Shown here: positions 37,392 through 46,788 of the stretch, piece by piece
Position numbering within the stretch: position 1 is the stretch's first letter
Layout of the letters: every line of letters begins with the position of its first letter
Assembly (NCBI RefSeq): GCF_002995785.1
Contig: NZ_PVXO01000066.1
Coordinates: forward strand, 62,001-126,000
Reading direction: 5' to 3'
Source of the DNA: Clostridium liquoris
GTDB taxonomy: Bacteria; Bacillota; Clostridia; Clostridiales; Clostridiaceae
Length of the DNA: 64,000 bases
The notes under the pieces: generated by a model
Told to the model about the DNA's origin: nothing
Databases searched by the model: none
What the model saw: the letters and a program-made list of their open reading frames with translations, nothing else
Translations under genes and position numbers: made by a program

Positions 37392-37883
37392 CTAAAATTT
37401 CCACTTTCTTTGCATATATTCTTTGCTGCACAGCCAATAAACAAATTTATACATTGGTATGGAAACTATCATATTATATAAAGCATTTAAAAATATAATC
37501 TTTATCCCCATGCTTATTCCTATGCAATATAGTATTACAAACACTGTGAATCCTTTAAATATACTTAAAAAAAAGCTAGATATAACGGGAATTAGTATCT
37601 TTTCTTTAAAAATATTGATACCTATAAATCCTGCTATTACGCAGCTTAGCATATTGGCAAAGGCATTTATTCCTATAATATTAGAAAAGTATAAATCTTG
37701 AAATAACCCCGAAATAACGCCAAGCCATAAACCTTCCCAGCTTTCATTTATAATAGAATAACTTATTATAAAAAGAAACAACAAACTAGGGCTATAACCT
37801 TTAATAGCTATAAAGGGAACAAAGGAGTTATCCAATATTAATAATAGTATAGTCATTGAAAATAAAGTAATTAATTTCTTCAT
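37392..37883 (-). CDS. mreD: Rod-shape protein MreD
   Basis: 163 residues, five or so TM helices; SYSIINESWEGLWLGVISGL and GINAFANMLSCVIAGFIGI are family-like. Integral membrane member of the MreBCD elongasome. AGGGTGATG precedes the ATG; 14 nt to mrdA. Confidence 0.9.
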   Translation of the reverse strand: MKKLITLFSMTILLLILDNSFVPFIAIKGYSPSLLFLFIISYSIINESWEGLWLGVISGLFQDLYFSNIIGINAFANMLSCVIAGFIGINIFKEKILIPVISSFFLSIFKGFTVFVILYCIGISMGIKIIFLNALYNMIVSIPMYKFVYWLCSKEYMQRKWKF

Positions 37884-37894
37884 ATTACATCACC

Positions 37895-38764
37895 CTAGTT
37901 TTTCATATCCAATTTATTTTTAGGAACCACAACAAACACTTCTTCTAATTTATTGAAATCTACATATGGCTGAACAATTGCATTTTTCATAACTTTACCT
38001 TTGTCCTCTTCTACATCTACTACATATCCTATTTTAATACCTTTAGGATATAATCCGCCTACTCCAGTACCTGTTTCAGTGCCTATTCCAGAAGTTAATA
38101 TTGAATCTCCTTTTTTTACCTTAGAATCCTCTGGAAGATAATAAAGTTTAGCAAGCTGCTTATTATTACTATCCTTATAACCCTTTATTATACCAACGCT
38201 TTCCCTAGTACTTTGAACAATACCGCTAACTGCCATATTCTCATTTGATAAAGTTTGTACAACTGACCAATTGCTTCCTACAGAGGTAATTTGTCCAACA
38301 AGACCATCATTGGTTATAACCACCATTTGTTTTTCAATACCATCATTTCTTCCTTTATTAATTACAAACTCATCTAAAAAAGTTCCTCCGCTTTTCCCAA
38401 TTATATCACAGCCAATATAGTTATATTGTGAATTTTGATTTTTAAAATTAAACATTTTCCTTAATCTTTCATTTTCAGCTTTTAACACATCATAGTCAGC
38501 TGCTTTACTTTGTAATTCATTATTTTCTTTTTTTAATTCTTCATTGTCTTTCTTCACCTGAGAAAAGCTTGAAAAAAACTCTACAAACCCCTTAACCTTG
38601 CTATTCATATTATAAAAAATCCCTTGGACAGAATTTATTGTTACACCTACGCCATTTTCCACAACAGATACTTTATCTCTTTTATAACTATAACCAATTA
38701 ATGTTAAAAATGTAACTGACAGTACAATTATTGTTACTGCCAGTTTATTCTTCAAGAAGTTCAT
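37895..38764 (-). CDS. mreC: Rod-shape protein MreC
   Basis: 289 residues. TM helix (LAVTIIVLSVTFLTLIGYS), then a coiled coil (residues ~65-110), then the paired beta-barrel domain (DEFVINKGRNDGIEKQMVVI, NDGLVGQITSVG). Located 2 nt after mreB with little Shine-Dalgarno, so it is probably translationally coupled. Confidence 0.94.
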   Translation of the reverse strand: MNFLKNKLAVTIIVLSVTFLTLIGYSYKRDKVSVVENGVGVTINSVQGIFYNMNSKVKGFVEFFSSFSQVKKDNEELKKENNELQSKAADYDVLKAENERLRKMFNFKNQNSQYNYIGCDIIGKSGGTFLDEFVINKGRNDGIEKQMVVITNDGLVGQITSVGSNWSVVQTLSNENMAVSGIVQSTRESVGIIKGYKDSNNKQLAKLYYLPEDSKVKKGDSILTSGIGTETGTGVGGLYPKGIKIGYVVDVEEDKGKVMKNAIVQPYVDFNKLEEVFVVVPKNKLDMKN

Positions 38765-38766
38765 AT

Positions 38767-39783
38767 TTATCTTTTCTTATTATTCAATAAAGTATCTAAA
38801 GTATCTAACGCTTTTCCGGCTCCAAGGGCAACGCAATCCATAGATGATTCCGCTATATGAACGGGCATATGTGTTTCTTCATTTATAAGTAAATCTAATC
38901 CTTTTAACATTGCTCCTCCACCAGCAAGCATTATTCCTTTGTCAATAATATCTGATGCAAGTTCTGGTGGTGTTTTTTCTAATGTACTTTTTATTGCCTC
39001 TACAATAGAGGATACAGGCTCTCTTAAAGCTTCCCTAACTTCGCTTTCTGTAATATTTATTACCTTTGGTAATCCAGTTATTAAATCTCTTCCTCTTATT
39101 TCCATTGATTCTTCTGCTTCTCCAATATCATAAGCAGATCCCAATTGAATTTTCACAGTTTCAGAAGTTCTTTCACCTATCATCAAATTATATTGCTTCT
39201 TTATGTAACTAATTATAGACTGATCAAGTTCATCTCCTGCAATTCTTAAAGACTTACTTGTAACTATTCCTCCTAAAGATATTATAGCTACTTCAGTTGT
39301 TCCTCCACCTATGTCTACTATCATGCTGCCTGTTGGTTCATTAACAGGTAATCCTGCCCCAATTGCTGCTGCCATTGGTTCTTCCATTAAAAGAACTTCT
39401 CTTGCTCCAGCCTGCTTTGTTGCTTCATCTATGGCCCTTTTTTCAACTTCTGTAACCCCTGATGGAAAACATACTACTATTCTTGGGCTAGTAAAAGCAC
39501 TTTTGGGGCTCACCTTTTCTATAAATCTTTTAAGCATAGATTGAGTAACATCAAAGTCTGCAATAACTCCATCTTTTAAAGGTCTTATAGCTACTATATT
39601 TCCAGGAGTTCTTCCTATCATCTGTTTTGCTTCGTCCCCTACGGCTAATACTCTTTTAGTATCACTATTTATAGCTACAACTGAAGGTTCTCTTAAAAGC
39701 ACACCTTTTCCCTTTACATATATTAGCGTATTTGCTGTTCCTAAGTCTATTCCCATATCTCTAGATATTCCAAATAATCCCAT
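38767..39783 (-). CDS. mreB: Rod-shape actin homologue MreB
   Basis: 338 residues. [20 protein letters not shown] (phosphate 1), [19 protein letters not shown] (phosphate 2), [12 protein letters not shown] (adenosine). GAAAGGAG precedes the ATG. Heads mreBCD-mrdA. Confidence 0.97.
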   Translation of the reverse strand: MGLFGISRDMGIDLGTANTLIYVKGKGVLLREPSVVAINSDTKRVLAVGDEAKQMIGRTPGNIVAIRPLKDGVIADFDVTQSMLKRFIEKVSPKSAFTSPRIVVCFPSGVTEVEKRAIDEATKQAGAREVLLMEEPMAAAIGAGLPVNEPTGSMIVDIGGGTTEVAIISLGGIVTSKSLRIAGDELDQSIISYIKKQYNLMIGERTSETVKIQLGSAYDIGEAEESMEIRGRDLITGLPKVINITESEVREALREPVSSIVEAIKSTLEKTPPELASDIIDKGIMLAGGGAMLKGLDLLINEETHMPVHIAESSMDCVALGAGKALDTLDTLLNNKKR

Positions 39784-39804
39784 TAAATATTTCTCCTTTC
39801 GCTG

Positions 39805-40491
39805 TTACAATATACCTTTTTCTTTTAAGCTTATATAAACTCCATCTCCAATAATTATGTGATCTAATAATTCTATACCAATTAGTTTGCTGCATTCTTT
39901 AAGTCTATTAGTTATGCTAATATCTTCATTGCTTGGCAAAGGATCACCTGATGGATGATTATGGCATATAATTATAGATGAGCTACTATTTTTTATAGCT
40001 TCACAATAAATTTCCCTGGGATGAGCTATAGAAGAATTTAAACTTCCTATAAATACATCCTTTACTTTTATAACAAAATTTTTAGTATTAAGCATTATAA
40101 CCTTAAGAAATTCTTGCTTTAAACATCTCATATCTTCCATAACTAAAAAAGCTGCATCGCTAGGTTTAGTTATTTTAAAATTTTCTCCTGATTTAAAAGA
40201 TTTAAATCTTTTGGATAGCTCAGCTAACGCTAACAACTGAGATGCTTTTGCATTTCCTATTCCTTTAATTTTCATCAATTGTTCTGAAGAGGAATTTAAA
40301 ATACCATTTAATCCTCCACATTGGTCAATTAATTTTCCACAAAGATTAAGTATATTTTCTTTATTACTACCAGTTCTTAAAATTATAGCTAATAATTCTA
40401 CATTGGAGAGATTTTCAGCACCGTATCTTAAAAGTCTCTCTCTGGGTCTTTCATTTTCAGGTAAATCAATAATTCTAAACCCTTTTTCCAT
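39805..40491 (-). CDS. radC: RadC / JAB-domain protein
   Basis: 228 residues. N-terminal helix-hairpin-helix (LMKIKGIGNAKASQLLAL) and C-terminal MPN+/JAMM motif CHNHPSGDPLPSNEDI. Despite the name its role in DNA repair is doubtful. AAAAGGAG precedes the ATG. Between maf and mreB as in Bacillus. Confidence 0.94.
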   Translation of the reverse strand: MEKGFRIIDLPENERPRERLLRYGAENLSNVELLAIILRTGSNKENILNLCGKLIDQCGGLNGILNSSSEQLMKIKGIGNAKASQLLALAELSKRFKSFKSGENFKITKPSDAAFLVMEDMRCLKQEFLKVIMLNTKNFVIKVKDVFIGSLNSSIAHPREIYCEAIKNSSSSIIICHNHPSGDPLPSNEDISITNRLKECSKLIGIELLDHIIIGDGVYISLKEKGIL

Positions 40492-40506
40492 TGATTCAAA
40501 CTCCTT

Positions 40507-41085
40507 TTAAAGATTTACCCCCATATCCCTTAAAAGAAAATATAGCCTATTTAAAGGAAGTCCTATAATATTATAATAGCATCCATGAATTTTTTCAACA
40601 AAAATACCTCCATAGCCTTGTATGCCATAGGCACCGGCTTTATCCATAGGTTCCCCTGTTTCTATATAGCTTGTTATAACTTCATCAGGTATGGTTGAAA
40701 ATTTTACTTCTGTGCAAACATAGTCTGTAATTAACTCTTTAGTTAATGTGTTATAAACTGCTAAACCAGAATATACTTGATGAATCTTTCCACTTAATAA
40801 TTTAAGCATGTTAAAGGCTTCTTCCTTATCTGCTGGTTTCCCTAGAACTTTATCCTCCAAAAAAACTATAGTGTCAGACCCTATTATTATAGATTCATCT
40901 TTATTTAGCTTTGAAGCTACACTTAAAGCTTTTCCCTTAGCCAGATCCATTACATAGGAGCCACAATTACCATTAAATTTTACTTTAGTTTCATCAAAGT
41001 CGCTTACTATTATTTGAAAGTCGTTTACAATCCTTTTAAGCAGCTCCCTGCGTCTTTCAGAAGCAGATGCTAGAATAACATTCAT
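40507..41085 (-). CDS. maf: Maf-family nucleotide pyrophosphatase
   Basis: 192 residues. NVILASASERRRELLKRI at the N-terminus, IIGSDTIVFLEDKVLGKP with the catalytic Asp, and GAYGIQGYGGIFVEKIHGCY near the end. The family removes modified or non-canonical dTTP/UTP; in Bacillus it is a septum/division modulator. Confidence 0.94.
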   Translation of the reverse strand: MNVILASASERRRELLKRIVNDFQIIVSDFDETKVKFNGNCGSYVMDLAKGKALSVASKLNKDESIIIGSDTIVFLEDKVLGKPADKEEAFNMLKLLSGKIHQVYSGLAVYNTLTKELITDYVCTEVKFSTIPDEVITSYIETGEPMDKAGAYGIQGYGGIFVEKIHGCYYNIIGLPLNRLYFLLRDMGVNL

Positions 41086-41288
41086 TTTCTCACTTCCTAT
41101 GTCAGTTATTTTGTATTATTGCCATAATTATACAAAATATAGTGCTATTTCTATATTCATATAAACATAAATGTTTATAATCCTATATCTTTTATAGTTT
41201 ATCATTTAATAAAATGTTAAACAAGTATATATAATGTATTGTTAATAATTTTTTTATAAATAAGTTTATTTTAATAAGAATAAAATAA
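41086..41288. other. AT-rich intergenic region upstream of maf
   Basis: Contains a probable extended -10 (TGTATAAT on the minus strand, TATAAT complement 41127-41132) for the maf-radC-mre group. Nothing else recognisable. Confidence 0.4.
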
Positions 41289-41324
41289 AAAATTAGGGAA
41301 TCATACCGATAAATCCCTAATTTT
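41289..41324 (-). terminator. Terminator of the SPOR-domain gene
   Basis: AAAATTAGGGA (41289-41299) pairs with TCCCTAATTTT (41314-41324). On the minus strand TTTTATTTTATT follows. Confidence 0.8.
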
Positions 41325-41357
41325 TCTGTAAAAACATGATTTTTTTATATATTTTCC

Positions 41358-42101
41358 CTACACTAATCTTCTTAATAGATTATATAGAAATATATAATTT
41401 TCAGAAGCCTTATCTCTTGTGACTTTATCTGGAAGTTTATTTATTCTGTCCTTTAATTCATTCAATAATTTAATATTTTTATTATTTATTTGCACCTCTT
41501 CAAGCGAAGCACACCAGCTTTTAAGTTCTTTAGTTTCTATGGCTTTAACATTCTTTTCAGATAGTTTACCAAGTACCTGTATATAGGCATTGATTATTTC
41601 AACAATTTCTAAATCACATACATCTTCACATTTAATTGTAAAAACCATTTTTGAATTTTCTATTTTCTTATCATTTAATCTCTTTATTATATTTGCACTG
41701 TCTTCCTCTCCATAAATACCTAAAAGAACTCTTTTCCCATTGCCTTCCGGTATTATAAATGGGGCACCAAAATCCTCTAGCTTCTTAATACTTTCCTTAA
41801 GATATGCATCATTTTGATATATTCCCTCTTGGATAGCTACGTATTTTATTGTTTTCCCTTTTGAGGGTATTATTACCTTATTGTTTTTCATATTCTCGGG
41901 TTTTGGCTGGCTTTTTTCCACATATGGTGTTTCTTTTATATTAGGAGAAGTTTTTGTTAATGCATCTTTCATAAAAATCTTAGAAAATAAGCTTCCTAAT
42001 ATTAGTGATATGATTAATATTAATATTACTATAATAAAAAACAAGAAACTATCCTTCTTTTTTCTTTTTAAATCATATCTGGTATATTTAATTTTTATCA
42101 C
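41358..42101 (-). CDS. SPOR-domain membrane protein
   Basis: 247 residues. Basic N-terminus, one TM helix (FLFFIIVILILIISLILGSLF), a proline-rich linker, then a SPOR-like domain (YVAIQEGIYQNDAYLKESIK, LLGIYGEEDSANIIKRLND) that binds denuded septal glycans. Start problem: GTG 42099-42101 is part of GGGGGTG, which looks like the Shine-Dalgarno itself. ATT three codons later (ATTAAATATACC) has ideal 6-nt spacing. Confidence 0.8.
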   Translation of the reverse strand: MIKIKYTRYDLKRKKKDSFLFFIIVILILIISLILGSLFSKIFMKDALTKTSPNIKETPYVEKSQPKPENMKNNKVIIPSKGKTIKYVAIQEGIYQNDAYLKESIKKLEDFGAPFIIPEGNGKRVLLGIYGEEDSANIIKRLNDKKIENSKMVFTIKCEDVCDLEIVEIINAYIQVLGKLSEKNVKAIETKELKSWCASLEEVQINNKNIKLLNELKDRINKLPDKVTRDKASENYIFLYNLLRRLV

Positions 42102-42174
42102 CCCCGCTAATAAAATTTTACTCTTACTTTAATAATATTTTATGCCGGTACTATTTATGATAAATAAAAAAATA

Positions 42175-42193
42175 CCCAACTTAAAAAGTTGGG
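42175..42193 (-). terminator. Terminator of the NlpC/P60 gene
   Basis: CCCAACTT (42175-42182) pairs with AAGTTGGG (42186-42193). On the minus strand TATTTTTTTATT follows. Confidence 0.85.
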
Positions 42194-42200
42194 ATAGAAT

Positions 42201-42809
42201 CTATTTTAATATTCTTCTGGCTCCAGCATATCTGGAACTATAATAATCTGCTGAAAGTTCACTTACTGTTATTTTTCCACTTCCTGATGAAGCATGGATA
42301 AATTGTCCTCCACCTGAATAAATGCCTACATGGGATACATCTCCATAAGTATTAAAGAAAACTAAATCTCCTGGCTGAAGATTGTTCTTTGATACAGATT
42401 GTCCAGCCTCAAACTGTGAACCAGTATAATGATCTAAATTTATACTAAAAGCACCATAGATGTATGCAGTAAATCCTGAGCAATCAAACGAGGACGGACC
42501 TGATGCTCCCCAAACATAAGGTTTTCCCATAAACTTATAGGCATAGGATACTACATCGCTTCTTCCACTACTTCCTCTACTTACTGATGTCTTTGAGCCA
42601 CTTTTAGGGCTTTCTGAATCAGCACTCTTTTTAGGAGTTACTATTACCTTATCTGTTTTTACGCTGGCAGAGCGTACTGCTGTTGCCTTGCTATTGGAAT
42701 TATTAATTATAGCATCGGCTTTTACATGATTTACTTTGTTTGATCCAAAGATTAAAATAGAAAACATAAATAGAGCAAACAACATGATTTTTTGTTTTGA
42801 AAATTTCAT
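42201..42809 (-). CDS. Secreted NlpC/P60 cell-wall endopeptidase
   Basis: 202 residues. Signal peptide (MKFSKQKIMLFALFMFSILI...VKA), a Ser/Lys-rich linker, then the NlpC/P60 domain from residue ~85. Catalytic Cys in SSFDCSGFTAY, His in GDVSHVGIYSG and the polar third residue near FIHASSG. It cleaves the D-Glu to diamino acid bond in peptidoglycan stems. Controlled by a c-di-AMP riboswitch in its 5' UTR. GAAAGGTGGGG precedes the ATG. Confidence 0.95.
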   Translation of the reverse strand: MKFSKQKIMLFALFMFSILIFGSNKVNHVKADAIINNSNSKATAVRSASVKTDKVIVTPKKSADSESPKSGSKTSVSRGSSGRSDVVSYAYKFMGKPYVWGASGPSSFDCSGFTAYIYGAFSINLDHYTGSQFEAGQSVSKNNLQPGDLVFFNTYGDVSHVGIYSGGGQFIHASSGSGKITVSELSADYYSSRYAGARRILK

Positions 42810-42826
42810 TTTTCCCCACCTTTCTT

Positions 42827-42952
42827 GCTTCCGAAGTTAGCTGACGGGTTCGGGATAAGGCTTCCCTACTTAACATGGCATATGACTATGTTAAGATTAA
42901 CCCCAAGTATTGGTTCCTCCGTACCTAAGTATTATCTTAGGATTCAGCCTTC
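42827..42952 (-). ncRNA. c-di-AMP riboswitch (ydaO-yuaA type)
   Basis: The 5' UTR holds the conserved blocks in order: AGGCTGAATCCTAAG, CGGAGGAACCAATACTTGG, GGGTTAATC, GTAGGGAAGCCTTAT, CCCGAACCCGTCAGCTAAC and TTCGGAAGC. This class turns off cell-wall hydrolase genes when c-di-AMP is high. Confidence 0.9.
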
Positions 42953-42956
42953 TTTT

Positions 42957-42986
42957 ATTATAGAATATGGTTCATAAATAAGTCAA
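42957..42986 (-). promoter_or_regulatory. Promoter of the riboswitch-controlled NlpC/P60 gene
   Basis: On the minus strand TTGACT (42981-42986), 18-bp spacer, TATAAT (42957-42962); transcription would begin at the 5' end of the riboswitch. Confidence 0.8.
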
Positions 42987-43083
42987 GAATATTTGGTAAA
43001 TTTTTTAAAATCAGCATTATTTTATGAAACCTCTTGATTTATTCTACGTATTATTTTAGTTAGAGACTAATTATTAGAACCTA

Positions 43084-43725
43084 CTAATATCCTAGTTCCT
43101 TTCCAACAATAATAACCTTAATTCTTCCCTTTATCCTCTGCTTTTTCATAACAACATAGTCACAGCAAATTCTATCTTCACTATTGCAATCCATACAATA
43201 ACCTAGTTTAACACAAGGAGTATTTTTATTTAGCCTTTTGGCATTGGTAGGTGAAGCAATTCTTTTCAACCTTTCTTCAGCTTCCTTTAAATCTTTCACA
43301 ATTTTATTTACACCAGCAATAATAATAACCTGCTCTGGCCCAAATATCATGGAAGCTACCCTATTTCCAGTACCATCTACATTAAATAATTCCCCTTGCT
43401 CTGTTAAAGCATTGGTGCTTGATATGTATGTGTCAGCAAAAAAAGTTTCCCTGAATATTTTCTTACTATCCTGCGGAGTTAAATTGCTTTCATATCTATC
43501 TAAAAAATTATATTTCCCACTTCTTAAAAGATCAATAACTCCTGTTTCAAACAAAGTCATTGATCCACCTACAGAGATGGTGGAATTTTCGCTGATTAGC
43601 TGTTTTATTTTTTCTATTAGTTCACTTTCATTTTCAACATAAAATCCTTCCATGTTGTTCTTTTTTAAATTTTCAATGGTTCTTTCTACTTTTTTTTCTA
43701 CATTCCATAAAAGATTTTTGTCCAT
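43084..43725 (-). CDS. LUD-domain (LutC/YkgG-like) protein
   Basis: 213 residues. STISVGGSMTLFETGVIDLL and LTEQGELFNVDGTGNRVAS are typical of the LUD domain (DUF162). A Cys-rich tail (LGYCMDCNSEDRICCDY) may bind metal. Some relatives belong to lactate-utilisation complexes. The ATG overlaps the GNAT stop (TAATG). Confidence 0.87.
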   Translation of the reverse strand: MDKNLLWNVEKKVERTIENLKKNNMEGFYVENESELIEKIKQLISENSTISVGGSMTLFETGVIDLLRSGKYNFLDRYESNLTPQDSKKIFRETFFADTYISSTNALTEQGELFNVDGTGNRVASMIFGPEQVIIIAGVNKIVKDLKEAEERLKRIASPTNAKRLNKNTPCVKLGYCMDCNSEDRICCDYVVMKKQRIKGRIKVIIVGKELGY

Positions 43726-44249
43726 TATATCACCTTACCCTTCATTTTTAATATAATCATGTCCATATCCTCTCCATTTATATTATAATAATTTTTAGAA
43801 ATTCTCAATATTTCATAACCATTTCCTTTCCAAAAGTTCATTATTGAGTCACTTTTACCAACAATGGTTGCATAAAAATCCTTTATCCCATATTCATTTT
43901 TAACATATTCCATAAGTTTCTTAAGAATCCTGCTGCCAATTCCTTTACATCTTAAATTTTTTTCAATAAAGAAATACCATATCCATGCTTCATTGCTACT
44001 TTTAAACTCTAATCTTCCTTTTAATGACCCTATTAATCTATTTTCTTTATTTATTTTTAAAAAAAATTCATTTTCGCTTATATAACATTCTAAAAATCTT
44101 TCATATAACTCATCTAATTCCATAGTGCAATTCACTTCATGATCTAAATACCGATTCTGCGAATTAATTAATTCCTGTATGGATACTATATCTTCCTTTT
44201 CTAAATTTGACATTTTAATATCATCAAAGGCTACTTTTATATCTAACAT
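43725..44249 (-). CDS. GNAT-family N-acetyltransferase
   Basis: 174 residues. The acetyl-CoA motif is IEKNLRCKGIGSRILKKLM, followed by YATIVGKSDSIMNFWKGNGY. Substrate unknown. GTGAGGTG precedes the ATG. Translationally coupled to the LUD gene. Confidence 0.87.
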   Translation of the reverse strand: MLDIKVAFDDIKMSNLEKEDIVSIQELINSQNRYLDHEVNCTMELDELYERFLECYISENEFFLKINKENRLIGSLKGRLEFKSSNEAWIWYFFIEKNLRCKGIGSRILKKLMEYVKNEYGIKDFYATIVGKSDSIMNFWKGNGYEILRISKNYYNINGEDMDMIILKMKGKVI

Positions 44250-44410
44250 ATATTCACCTCACTTCTTTTTATTTTTATTCTACATATATTAATAAAAATC
44301 CTTTTATTTTTTATATTTGCAAAAACAGTTTCAAATATGTTAGATATTTTAACAGCATCATATAGTACAAGGTTAAAAAAGCACTGTCAATTGTCAACTA
44401 TCTTTTAAAA

Positions 44411-46567
44411 TTAACCTGTTAAAGAATCACCATTTGAATTTCTTCCATTCTTATACTTATACCAAACAAATTTAATAGATGTATAATCCACTTGTTCTGG
44501 CAAAGCCTCTTTTATGGGCTTTAATTTATTTCCACCAATACTTTTGATTGCATCTAATATGATTTCTTCATAATCCTTCTGAATAAAATCATCTATATTA
44601 ATATCCATTCCTTCGGATAAACATTTAAATAAATGTTCTTCTACAGTTGTATTACTTAAATTTCTTTCTTTTGCAATTTCTTCAACACTTTTTCCTTCTT
44701 TATATAAATTATATGTTAATATATGGGTTTTAATTTTAGCCTCTTTATGTGAATCATCTATGTTATCCTGTTGAATTTCATCTTTGATTTCTATATTATT
44801 TTCTTGTATATACTTAGCAATTGACTCTAAAAATTTCTCTCCATAAACCTCAGCTTTTCTCTCTCCTATACCCTTAATTTGCAGCAGTGAACTTTTATCC
44901 TTAGGCATACGCTCACTAAGCTCTTTTAATGTAGAGTCATGAAAAATCATGAAGGGTGGAACCCCTTCTTCCTGGGATATTTCTTTTCTTAAGTTTTTTA
45001 AGATCTCCAATAGCGCATTGTCTGGCTTTGACACCTTTTTAACTTTTGTAATCTTCATAAATACCTTTTCTTTTCCCCTTAACACATCATAGGATTTCGA
45101 CCTCAGCTTCACAACTGGGTACTTCTCATCTGTAGTTAACAAAAATTCATCTGCTATTAATTTATTTATTAGTGCTACTATATGTCTTTGAGAAAATTCC
45201 TTCATTATGCCATAAGTAGAAAGCTCATCTAATCCTGAAGTTAAAACCTTTTTATTTTTTGATCCTTTAAGCACATCCGCTATCATATTTACCCCAAATC
45301 GTTCTTTCATTCTATACACACAGGAGAATATCTTTTGAGCTTCTATAGTAATATCTTTTTCTTCCCTCTCATCCTTACAATTACTGCAATTATTACAGTT
45401 CTCCATCACATTTTTTTCACCGAAATATTCAAGTATATAGGCTCTTAAGCATTTTGATGTGTAACAATAATCAACCATTGTTCTTAATTTATTGTATTCA
45501 TAGTTTTTTCTATCTGGAGGCAGATGACTTTCATCTATAAAATACTTCTGAATTCGTATATCCTGAGGTGAAAATAATAATATGCATTCACTTTCTTCTC
45601 CATCTCTTCCTGCACGTCCTGCTTCTTGGTAATATGCCTCCATGTTTTTTGGTATATTATAATGTATAACAAATCTTACATTGGATTTATCTATTCCCAT
45701 ACCAAAGGCGTTGGTTGCAACTATTATATCTATATTATCAAAGGAAAAATCCTCTTGAACCTTTCTTCTTTCCTCATCACTTAATCCTGCATGATATACT
45801 CCTACTTTATATCCTCTATGGCTAAGCTTATTATACAGAGATTCTGCTTCTTTTCTCGTAGAAGTATATATTATTCCTATTTTCCCTTTATTATTTTCCA
45901 AATAATCATATATAAACTTTTCTTTATCTTCTCCTTTTATAACGGTGAAACTTAAATTTTTTCTATCAAATCCTGTTATGAATATTCTTGGATTTTTTAA
46001 AGCTAAAAGGGTTATAATATCCTTTTGTACAATTTCCGTAGCTGTAGCTGTAAATGCTGCCACTACTGGTCTCTGTGGTAATTTATTTATAAAGGAAGTA
46101 ATTTTTGTATAACTAGGTCTAAAATCGTGCCCCCACTGTGATACACAGTGGGCTTCATCCACTGCTACTAATGAAATATGCAGGTAAGCTAAACTGTTAC
46201 AAAAATCATCAGTTTCTAATCTTTCAGGTGCAACATAAATAATTTTATATCTTCCCATTTCAGCATTATGAAACCTTTCTTTCATCTCTAAACTACTCAA
46301 AGAACTATTAATATAGGTAGCTTCTATTCCCAATTCTTTTAAGGAATCCACCTGATCCTTCATAAGAGAAATAAGTGGTGATATTACTATGGTTACCCCC
46401 TGCATTAATAAAGCAGGTATCTGATAACAAATAGATTTTCCCGCTCCAGTAGGCATGATAGCTGCAGTATCTTCTTTATTTAAAATACTTTCTATAACAT
46501 CTTCTTGAGCCCCTCTAAATTCATCATATCCAAAATATTTTTTTAAAACCTCTTTGGCCTTTTCCAA
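44411..46567 (-). CDS. recQ: RecQ-type ATP-dependent DNA helicase
   Basis: 718 residues. Walker A MPTGAGKSICYQIP, DEAH box AVDEAHCVSQWGHDFRPSY, motif VI QEAGRAGRDGE. A Zn site (C near 372-398, ENCNNCSNC), RQC winged helix and HRDC domain (LLQIKGIGERKAEVYG) follow. The C-terminal ~90 residues form an extra HTH-like tail (AKERNLSNTTVEEHLFKCL). TTG start (46565-46567) with AAAGGAGGAG. Confidence 0.95.
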   Translation of the reverse strand: MEKAKEVLKKYFGYDEFRGAQEDVIESILNKEDTAAIMPTGAGKSICYQIPALLMQGVTIVISPLISLMKDQVDSLKELGIEATYINSSLSSLEMKERFHNAEMGRYKIIYVAPERLETDDFCNSLAYLHISLVAVDEAHCVSQWGHDFRPSYTKITSFINKLPQRPVVAAFTATATEIVQKDIITLLALKNPRIFITGFDRKNLSFTVIKGEDKEKFIYDYLENNKGKIGIIYTSTRKEAESLYNKLSHRGYKVGVYHAGLSDEERRKVQEDFSFDNIDIIVATNAFGMGIDKSNVRFVIHYNIPKNMEAYYQEAGRAGRDGEESECILLFSPQDIRIQKYFIDESHLPPDRKNYEYNKLRTMVDYCYTSKCLRAYILEYFGEKNVMENCNNCSNCKDEREEKDITIEAQKIFSCVYRMKERFGVNMIADVLKGSKNKKVLTSGLDELSTYGIMKEFSQRHIVALINKLIADEFLLTTDEKYPVVKLRSKSYDVLRGKEKVFMKITKVKKVSKPDNALLEILKNLRKEISQEEGVPPFMIFHDSTLKELSERMPKDKSSLLQIKGIGERKAEVYGEKFLESIAKYIQENNIEIKDEIQQDNIDDSHKEAKIKTHILTYNLYKEGKSVEEIAKERNLSNTTVEEHLFKCLSEGMDINIDDFIQKDYEEIILDAIKSIGGNKLKPIKEALPEQVDYTSIKFVWYKYKNGRNSNGDSLTG

Positions 46568-46788
46568 TACGTCTCCTCCTTTGAATTATCTAAATTTAAT
46601 TCTTATGAGCAACATACTTTTATAATACATTTCGATTATACCCTATTATACAACATTTTTTCACTTTTCTTGATAAATGCCAATAATATAACTATAATTG
46701 TAATAGGGGTATTTAGATATTTCCACTTAAATATGCTCCATAACAATATATGAAAAATGGATGAAAGCTATAGACGGGAGAGGATAAT

